The position numbers and the translations under genes are program-made. A model generated the notes under the pieces. It saw nothing but the letters and a program-made list of their open reading frames with translations. It was not told where the DNA came from and searched no databases. From Dendrocalamus latiflorus (lineage: Eukaryota; Streptophyta; Magnoliopsida; Poales; Poaceae), in the NCBI GenBank assembly GCA_017311315.1, contig CM029660.1, forward strand, positions 14,247,430-14,311,429: a DNA stretch of 64,000 nucleotides. The letters run 5' to 3'. Below are positions 56,048 to 64,000 of the stretch, piece after piece. Each line of letters opens with the position of its first letter. The stretch's first letter is position 1.

Positions 56048-57931
56048 CTACAGCCAGTTGCGAGTAGAGGTGCTAGCCTCGGCTTCATAGTTGATTCGTT
56101 TTCCAAAATTCACACCATTACCAAACATTGCCAGGATGTTACCACCATGCACCCTCCCCTCTGGAACAGGGGTTGGCACATGGTGAATAGCCTCTGCAGG
56201 ATGCACGACATTGGTGGCCATTTCACCGATTTCAGTGATTCTAGAAAGGGTCCCATGACTGATAACAATGTTGACAGCATCAATAACTCCGAGTGTCTGA
56301 CCACCACGGACTTGTCTGTCTTCCACCAGTGCATTGTGTGCAACACAAAGGCCTTTCTTGCCCCGGGCAAAGTGCTCACAAGGAGTGCTGCCAGTTCCAA
56401 GGTCGTACCCTGGTTGGCCCCATAAGCAGCGCTTACCTCCCCCATGCGCCTTGCAAAAGTCGGTACTCCCCTGTGCACTCTTGGTACAGCCATCAAATTG
56501 GCACCGTTTGCCCCCGCCATGACGAACACAGCAGTCGGTCCGTCCCCTTGCACTTTTTGTGCATCCTGGTACCACACATCGCTTCCCGCCCCCATGGGCA
56601 ACACAGAACTGGGTACCACCATGGACACTCTTTGGGCAACCTTCAGCGGAACAACGTTTCCCTCCTCCATGGCCCTTGCAGAAAGCTGTGCTTCCCTCAG
56701 CACCCTTGGCGCAATCAGGATAAGTGCATCTCTTGCCACCTCCATGGGCTTTGCAGAAATTGGTGCTGCCCTGGGCACCTTTTGTGCAACCTTCATGTTT
56801 ACAGCGACGGCCACCTCCATGAGCAATGCAGAAGCCGGACTGCCCCTCTGCACTCTTTGTGCAGTTCTCTTTTTGGCATCTCTTTCCCCCACCATGCTTA
56901 ATACAAAGGCCAGATTTTCCTCTTGCTGCCTTTCTGCATCCGTCATGACTACAACGGCAGCCACCTCCATGAGCAATGCAGAAATCAGTGCGACCTTCAG
57001 CGCTCTTTGTACATCCAAGTTGTTCGCAGCGCCTACCCCCTCCATGAGATTTACAAAAGATGGTCTTCCCCTCAGCTCCTTTCTTGCAACCCTCTCTCTG
57101 GCACCTTCTACCCCCACCATGTGCAATGCAGCGCCCTGAAGAACCTCTAGCACCTTTTACACATCCTGGGTGTAAACAGATTTTTGTGCTACTGCAGCGC
57201 TGTTTTGGGCTGACAAACCCGGAAGTGCATGCTACTGGACTTTTTGGCAGTTGTATTGCTGTTGGCAGTGGATCAGGACCCTGGAACTGGTTGGAGCTAC
57301 CTAGTAACTCTTCCATAGGAGAAAGCACAATGTTGTTCCCAGTCTGATACAGGTAAGGATGTAGCTTACCACCAGATTTCCAGCGAGCAGATGTTGATCC
57401 TTCGTCAACTGTTGGCACTGAGGCCATGTTGAATGATTGCAGAAATATGGTGTGATGTTGGGTGGCTGTAGTAAGGTCCACATCCGTAACAACAGATTCA
57501 GATGGCCCAACAGTCAAAGATAGCTCGAGATCCACAGGCTTCTTCTCCAAAGTTCTCTTACCATTACAAGCATGCCTATCCAGTTTTGAAGTGCCTTCAT
57601 TACACAGACTAAACTGAAAATTCATGTCCAAATCAACAGATGACCCATCATCCCTATCCTTTGCTGAAGACATGGTGCAGCATGTGCCCATGCTCTGCTT
57701 GCTGGAGTCTGAGGAGCTCGAAGAGTTACCTAAGCCCAATGACAAGTCAACCCACTTCCGCTTGATACCTCTTGACACAATATTGTACATGCTGTCTTGG
57801 GCAAGCACATCAAGTTGTGTAGAACAAGCACTTGGTTGGATGACTGCTGGCCTATCAATGGTCCTGTTACCGGTGGTACTTAGATTTGAAGATTTGCCAG
57901 TAAACCCTGAGTGTCCAAGCCTATGATCCAT
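56048..57931 (-). CDS. Cys/His HGGG-repeat protein (WRKY19-like/loricrin-like plant family), 627 aa
   Basis: A single open frame from ATG 57931 to TAG 56048. Residues ~250-525 hold ten consecutive 25-residue repeats of the form C-x(3)-C-x-K-x-A-x-G-x(4)-C-x(2)-HGGG-x-RC, plus a degenerate eleventh ending CVAHN. The spacing of three Cys and one His suggests a metal-binding unit. The N-terminal region has a basic patch (RGIKRKW) and two LxLxL motifs of the EAR repression type: LSLGL (~64-68) and LELSL (~135-139). Databases often label this family 'probable WRKY transcription factor 19' or 'loricrin-like', but no WRKY domain is present. Role unknown; a nuclear regulatory protein is plausible from the EAR motifs. 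A CTCAG acceptor 12 bases before the ATG suggests an intron in the 5' UTR. Confidence 0.9.
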   Translation of the reverse strand: MDHRLGHSGFTGKSSNLSTTGNRTIDRPAVIQPSACSTQLDVLAQDSMYNIVSRGIKRKWVDLSLGLGNSSSSSDSSKQSMGTCCTMSSAKDRDDGSSVDLDMNFQFSLCNEGTSKLDRHACNGKRTLEKKPVDLELSLTVGPSESVVTDVDLTTATQHHTIFLQSFNMASVPTVDEGSTSARWKSGGKLHPYLYQTGNNIVLSPMEELLGSSNQFQGPDPLPTAIQLPKSPVACTSGFVSPKQRCSSTKICLHPGCVKGARGSSGRCIAHGGGRRCQREGCKKGAEGKTIFCKSHGGGRRCEQLGCTKSAEGRTDFCIAHGGGCRCSHDGCRKAARGKSGLCIKHGGGKRCQKENCTKSAEGQSGFCIAHGGGRRCKHEGCTKGAQGSTNFCKAHGGGKRCTYPDCAKGAEGSTAFCKGHGGGKRCSAEGCPKSVHGGTQFCVAHGGGKRCVVPGCTKSARGRTDCCVRHGGGKRCQFDGCTKSAQGSTDFCKAHGGGKRCLWGQPGYDLGTGSTPCEHFARGKKGLCVAHNALVEDRQVRGGQTLGVIDAVNIVISHGTLSRITEIGEMATNVVHPAEAIHHVPTPVPEGRVHGGNILAMFGNGVNFGKRINYEAEASTSTRNWL

Positions 57932-60289
57932 TGCTCCTGGTGGCTGAGAATATCAAGATTCAAATTTGACCTATCTTCAGGGGAAAGTACAATTAGCCTC
58001 ACTTCCGGGTTACATAATATGCAAACAGACCTAAGAAGTTAGAAACCTAAGCTTGTTAGCAGCCCCTTTGTCTCCTTGCAACCTCCACTAACAAACCCAG
58101 AAGTATCACGACGATCCATTTGTTAGCGCTCTATGAAGATAGGCAATATTTATTCAGAAAGCAGCAATATGGTACACTCAGAAGCAGCCAACAATTTTTT
58201 CATCCGATCAAATCAATGAACTGAGGTCCTGCAGGAGTGGAAAAATACATGAGAATTCAAACATCCATGGATTTAAAAAAAGAGGATCACGACAACAAAT
58301 GCACACACACGCACACACACACATAAAAAAAAGCACGTATAGAATGGTTGAAACATAAGTAGCTACAAAATCTTTTTAGGAGTTCAATTTTGTAATGCTC
58401 TTTGTGCGAAATTTAGTATTGACTCTTGTCACATGTTATATCAACAACCAGATCATACAATGATGTAGCAAAAAAGTTTCAATATGGACTCATCATATTC
58501 TACACCGACAACCTGGTCAGACAAGTAAAATCATGCCAGAACTGTATGGTTTGTGTTGGGTGTGCGAAATTTTGTTTGAAACTAAGAAAATTGAAAGTAA
58601 GTCTCAATTTGCCGTTTGCTCACTGCTTCTGAAAACAACAGGCCAAATTCATATTCCATAGGCTGGAAGCGAGTGTATGATATGTCAGATCTTCCAACAA
58701 GTTGTTATGGGAATTCTAGACAGCTACAACACTATGGGAACCTTGTCATTGCCTTACACAACAACACATTTTTTGCATGCAAGTGGAAGTATCAAAATTC
58801 TCGAATAGTTCAAAAGAGTAGGCCGCAAAGAGAATCACTCAATCTCATAAGTCCATCTATATAAGTACTCAACTATTCACATGGGCCATGGCTTTTGAAG
58901 GGGCAAATAAAGGTGACCCTTCATTATTACATGATCCAAAGGTTGTAATCATGCATAACAATTTTAAGTGAAGTAAAACTATGATAGCAGGACTAGCAGA
59001 TCCATATTCCAAATTAATGCAGTATATTGGATGCATGCGTATTCATTTTATCATAGCAACAAGACGGATACATGTACAGACTACAAAGGCTCACTTCATG
59101 TGATGGATTAGTACGAGCGAGTGACGAAACAGCAACAGCCCGCCTATGCTGCAAGAGAAGACCAGCTGCTGATATGGAAATCCACCAACTTCACTCTGCA
59201 CATTGGACAACAAAGACAGAAATTAGAAAGTAAAAGGTATACGAAAAGCTTTAATCTTTAACTAGGTTAATTTCAACAAGCAGTCCAACCATCCAAACAA
59301 ACCAAATCAAAACTATCAAGTTTCATAGGATGAATCAAAACAATCAAGACAATGGTTAGTATGCAAAATATATATGAAAATTACCATTGTAAGAAGAAAG
59401 CAATTGAACTTTCGTTCCCAATTTATAAAGAAGCACGCACTGGAAAAGTTCGAGCATACATAACTTAGCAACTTCACAATGAGTAGAATATTTTACATGG
59501 AGAACTAGAATATTTGCACATGCAGCACAACAATCACTGCAAAAGTAGAAGCACTGCACTCCAGATAGGTATCACAGTCAGCAAGTTTACATCTTCCTTT
59601 GAGAACTAGCACCTTTAGATCTTAGGAAGCATAATATCAACATCACAAGAATATTCTACATTCTTGTCACCACCAACAAGCAAAATAGAATTTTGTCTCA
59701 AGATTCAACTATATCAAAACTCAATGAGAAGGACATTTACACGCTTGTTAGTAGATCTAGGAATCTATTAAGCACTAGAAAGAAAACATAAGGACAACAT
59801 CCAAATAAAAACCATCAGGTTATATTGGACGGCCAGAGCACAAACAGTTTATTGGGCGCCTCATCACAAGTATGACCGAACAAAGATTTGAGGACTAGAA
59901 GATTCAGTAGAAAATGAAGTACAATCAACACTCCTCACACCTTGGCTGTTTGAACAATGATGAACACAATAAAATCAGCGGTATTTTAGCATTAAATTAA
60001 TAACATTACTTCAAACTGGCAAAGGATGAAGACCTTACAATCATTACAACCGCACCTTACCCAATGCTATCCGCGGGGGCCACGAAATGAAGTCAAACAA
60101 ACACACGGGAAACACCACCTATTACGGAAGATCGTTCGTCTCGAAACAGTTGATCCCCACACACCTCAAGCGCCGCATAGATTTTTGGAAGCCTTCTTGC
60201 TTCCGCGAAACTATAAAGGCAGAGAGCCGACTCGACCTACGCACATCCCTGAACACATCTAAATCACAACTAGGACGAGACGGCAAGCG
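57932..60289 (-). other. Probable 5' UTR intron(s) of the HGGG-repeat gene
   Basis: AT-rich, no coding frame. Contains a CA microsatellite at 58302-58323. The inference rests on the splice-acceptor-like sequence just before the ATG and a donor-like CCCTCAG|GTCGGT on the minus strand at about 60618. Confidence 0.45.
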
Positions 60290-60850
60290 CAGCAGGGCGA
60301 ATTGATCGCGCAGGAACAGGGCCAATTCGCGTTGGTGCTCCTACATCAAGAAGAGCAGGGAACAGCGGAACGGAAACCAATAATTTGCCGAGGAGAGCGA
60401 AGGCCGTTTCGCCCCGACGCGGAGTGCTGCGAAAGGAGGATCAGGAGCGTCGTAGCTCGGAGCGGCTCGCGACCAACCTTGGAATACCAATGCCCCGCAC
60501 GGATCCACCGAGAACACGACGAGGGTATCGCAACTCGCGAGGGGACAGGGAAAGAGACAAAAGAACGGGAAATAAACAACGAACGCGTCTGGGGAGGAGG
60601 AGGAGGAGGAGACCGACCTGAGGGCGGCCGGCCGGCCGGAGCGGAGGGCTTCGTCGCGGGGAGGGGAAAGCGAGAGGGAGATGGAGCGGGGCGAGGGAGA
60701 CAAGTGGAGCCGACAAGACGAGAGCCAGGGTCGGAGGAGGAGAACGGCGACGACGATTTGGTGGTGGTGATCTGGTGACGGAGGGATGGCCTCGTGGGGA
60801 AAAGCGAAATCTGTGGGGTGAGGTGGAAAGGTGGAAACGCTGAGGGTTGG
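60290..60850 (-). promoter_or_regulatory. GC-rich block: probable first exon and promoter of the HGGG-repeat gene
   Basis: GC-rich with CTCC/TCCTCC pyrimidine runs on the minus strand, typical of grass 5' UTRs. It ends the gene-like region before a repeat-rich flank. No TATA box chosen with confidence. Confidence 0.45.
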
Positions 60851-61019
60851 TGGAGATTTGTTTTTGACTTCGCTTCTTCTGTTTCTTGCTTTTTTCTTCT
60901 TTTTCTTGCTTTTTTTCTTTCCCACATGTGCGAGATGCAAAGTGAGAGGCCTGCGCTCAGTGTTCAGGTAAAGTCCCTGGGAGCTGAGGTATTTACAATT
61001 CATAGCCCCGTGCTTTGTT

Positions 61020-61240
61020 ACTTCGGTTTATAGCTTTTGCATTTCGCTTTTGGCTTTTAGCCTGTTTATTTACCGTGCGGAATAAAAAAAACTTGTATGT
61101 GATTTTGATCGATATAAATAAAGTTGTAATAATATATAGTACAATCAATTTGTAAATCTTATCTTAAAAACACTTTGTATAAAATGTAGTTACGGTAAAA
61201 AGATCAAAAAACAGCTTTTAATAGTTGAAAAGAAACTTTT
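61020..61240. mobile_element. MITE-like element, family of 4375/12577/27953 (inverted)
   Basis: In reverse complement it carries TTGATTGTACTATATATTA and the AACTTTATTTATAT core of the other copies. Its ends have TTTGGCTTTTAGCC and AACAGCTTTTAAT. Confidence 0.6.
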
Positions 61241-62690
61241 GTATATCATAGGCAAGGTTGTTCTCTCTTCTACATGCAACAGTCACATTGTTTCTACTAA
61301 ATGTAACGTATTTACTAGATTTGTACTTGATAGTAAATACAGCTAAATAGATTTATTCTTTAAAACAAGTGTTAGATTTGAAGCCAAAGGAGCCAGCTGG
61401 TGTCATGCCTTGGAACCCAGAGCTGGGCCCGTAGCAATTAGCATGATGTAATAATAACTTTGCTTGCCCTCACTAATAAATTGATCAACAATGTGTCTAT
61501 GGCGTAATATCACTAATTAAACTATTTTCTCTATCGACAATTCATTGTATACCGCATTATCAATAGATGAAGATAGCATTGACTAGCCAGTGAGCGGCGA
61601 AGGAAAACCAAGGGTGAGTAATTTAGCCGAAAAGAAGAAATGATATTACCAATCTGCAAATTCCTACGAGTGGAAGGACGTAGATGCAAATACGGCACGA
61701 AACAAGCGGGAGGCAAGGCGACGCACGACGAAACAGCCCAGAAGGCGGTTCCATCTTACACGTCACAGCTGACGCCAAACGCCCTGCGCTGCGGGGCCCG
61801 CGCCGCGCGAGGGGTGGTCGCGGCGGCGTGCGGGTCGCTGTCTCGGTAGCCCTCGGCTTTCAGGCGAGCGGGGCCCACGGCTGACGTGTCCCGCACCACC
61901 ACCTGGCGCTGGGATCCTTGGGGTCCCCACGCATCCCATCCAAACGTACACACGCTGCGGAGGAGAGGACGACGCAGATCTTTTGTTTGCGGCCACCTGC
62001 GGCACGTCAGTGTCAGCCCACAGTCACACGCCCAACTTGCGTTGCATCCACCGGTCCGTCCGTCCATCCAATGTGCACGGCACGATTGCGCACTGCCGCT
62101 TCCTTTTTCTCTTGTTTTTTTCGTCTTTTCAACACAACCGTAGGCACCGCTATACCGCTGCTACCCTCCACTGCTGTCGGCCTACGTGATACTGCATTAC
62201 ATGCAGTTGTAATTGTACGTAATCACGGGCTAGTTTCGGGCTGAGTTTCGGAACAGGCTCGTAGAATTGGGGACGGAGGGTGGTTCCTAATGTAATTACC
62301 CACACTCACCAGCTTGTTCGCTTTCACTCGCATCCAATTTAACACTACACTACTTTCCGCAGGGGCGGAATTTGAACAAAAACGGTCGGAATTCATCACT
62401 TCATATACATATAACTACACATATGATTTTTAAATAATGTTATACTAGATAGTAATGTGTTCAATAAATTTTAGCTTCATTAATTTAACATAACCAAAGG
62501 AAATATACAAGGATAAAGAAGTATCCATCAAAGTGCTTATCAAATTATGAGTTTGTCACTGAATGCTACACAATAGTGATATTTATCCTTTTGTCCAAAA
62601 TTCGGTAATTGCAAGCTGAAAATCTTGCATAATATTGTATATCAACTTGTCAAAAGCTTTAATCTAAAGCTTGTCAGATCACAGATGGGT
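61241..62690. other. Intergenic, with a GC-rich island at about 61700-62060
   Basis: The island has frames on both strands but no recognised protein. It may be a promoter-type region of a gene outside the window or an element remnant. Confidence 0.35.
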
Positions 62691-63799
62691 ACACGGTTGT
62701 AGGATCAAGGAGGCCAACAAGAGGTGAATAGGCGGTCTAAAAAATTCCTTCCAATTATTATCAAACTCTATTTGCTTAAAATCAAGTATATAATGTGAAA
62801 CCTTAACTCAAATTGGTTTAGCACAAATAAAACATAAATCAATTATGTTCATCTAAGTGCATCAACAAATTAAGGCTATGTCAAGCTTTGCAATGCTAGA
62901 ATGACAAGTAATCAATTTAATTCTATGGATGTAAATTGCTTAAGGTAGATTAAGCACAAGGAAACAAACCACAATAGACACAGTTGCTTTTTACCGTGGT
63001 GATCGAAGACTTGCTGGTCTCCCCTAATCCACATTGAGGTTAACCGGCTCCACAAATTAAGCCGAAATACCTCAATCCACTAACGTTACTCTTCCTCCAC
63101 TCCAGAGATGACGAGTACCACACCACTCACAATTCGCTAGACCTTCTCACAAGCTTTTTGAGAAGATCACCGCGCACGACACCTCCAACGTCGTCTAGGA
63201 GTTGACAAACTCCAAGAGTAATTAGTCAAGCTCCTCGCTTGACTCCCACCACGTGCAACGAATGCACAAGTTCGAGTGGATACTCGATCCACCTCTAGAT
63301 GCAACACATGCAATATAGAGATTTCCACCTTGATCACAGGTACAACACATGCATACTTAAGAGGAGGATCTCACACTAGCTCAAAGGAATGTCCAAAGAT
63401 GCAGAAAGCCTTTCTCCAACCGACTACGAGCGGGTATATATACCCACATCACAAAAACTAGCCATTGGAAGTAAAACCCTTGAAACAAAGATTTCTAGAA
63501 GTACTGCTGGCTTATGACCGGTACTTCCGCTCCCCTCTACAACGGTTAGAAAACTATCCATTACAGGCAAATCCAGTAGTTCTGACGTGTAAAGTCTGGT
63601 ACTACGAACAATTAGAAGTACCGCAGCACTCGTATGGAACTACCTATTTTCTCGAGGACAAGAACACTCCACGAAGGTGTCTCTTTGGAAAAAAAAACAT
63701 GCAGCTACACAAGCTGGTCGTTCCACAAATCAGAAGTACTGCTCACATAGAGCCGGTAGTAACCCTCGCTGGTCTTACGCTCACACAAAGCCGGAACTT
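62691..63799. repeat. LTR-like sequence of a Ty3 (Tat/RIRE2-like) element
   Basis: Phrases such as GGCCAACAAGAGGTGAATAGG, GAGAAGATCACCGCGCAC and repeated GAAGTACTGC/CCGGTACTTC are characteristic of long LTRs in these grass families. No boundary or coding domain within the window. Confidence 0.5.
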
Positions 63800-64000
63800 T
63801 CGATCGTCGACTACCTTGGTCTTCGACCATGTCGAATGATTTGACCACTCAGGTCACTGACCATGTTGTTCGGATCGACCACACAGGTCTCCGACCACGT
63901 TGTCCAGATTGACCACACAAGTCTCCGACTACGCTGATCTCTGACCAAATTGGTTTTGACCACAGATGTCTCAACCACGTCGGTTTCGACCACGCTGATC
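63800..64000. repeat. TCGACCA-type minisatellite at the window end
   Basis: Units like TTGACCACTCAGGTC, GACCACACAGGTCTCCGACCA and GACCACGTTG continue to the last base. Same theme and orientation as 53080-53790, opposite to 690-1090. Confidence 0.75.

Noticed and set aside
56110..57153. 347-codon minus frame and long + strand frames overlapping the HGGG-repeat gene
   Set aside because: The 75-bp repeat is a multiple of three, so every frame lacking a stop in one unit stays open across all units. These are shadows of the real frame.

Overview
The window looks like nuclear DNA of a grass (Poaceae). The coding exons are GC-rich with short GT-AG introns, the long intergenic tracts are AT-rich, and the repeats are typical of cereals: Ty1/copia, Ty3/chromovirus, CACTA, hAT, MULE and small MITE-like elements. 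Most of the window is transposable-element sequence. I can support three intact host genes, and no bacterial or organellar segment, CRISPR array or tRNA gene.

Layout. 0.36-1.09 kb is a minisatellite on a GGTCGA/AGTACT theme. At 1.25-2.77 kb is a non-autonomous hAT element with a perfect 8-bp target duplication that carries a fragment of a GT-2-type trihelix gene; a second hAT lies at 3.31-3.84 kb. An eight-exon nucleotide-sugar (CMP-sialic-acid-type) transporter gene runs 4.94-9.07 kb (+). A small LTR retrotransposon, 9.23-11.32 kb, sits 162 bp past its stop codon and carries a cellulose-synthase-like D fragment. A decayed minus-strand copia element occupies 15.25-20.89 kb, with small TIR elements inside one LTR and a tandemly triplicated RNase H segment. 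A short intronless gene of a plant-specific unknown family is at 21.2-21.5 kb (+).

From 22.6 to 26.5 kb are an LTR-like segment, a truncated CACTA transposon and two tandem duplications. A LINE tail lies near 29.6 kb. A young, almost open chromovirus (31.46-39.25 kb, minus, TSD GATAT) is nested in an Angela/BARE-like LTR. A TIR element with 11-bp flanking repeats is at 40.24-41.44 kb. A broken MULE with MURA transposase and plant-mobile-domain (PMD) genes spans about 42.2-50.3 kb and is itself interrupted by an LTR-like insertion.

From 51.8 to 53.9 kb are an orphan short LTR with its primer-binding site and a second TCGACCA minisatellite. The third host gene, 56.05-57.93 kb (-), encodes a 627-residue protein with ten 25-residue Cys/His HGGG repeats and two EAR-like motifs; its probable 5' UTR/promoter is a GC-rich block near 60.3-60.85 kb. 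The window ends in LTR-like sequence and a third TCGACCA-type array.

The host genes show no sign of acting together. The recurring theme is gene-fragment capture and nested insertion: two structurally unrelated elements (hAT and LTR) within 10 kb each carry a recognisable host-gene piece. All calls come from reading the sequence; no database search was run.
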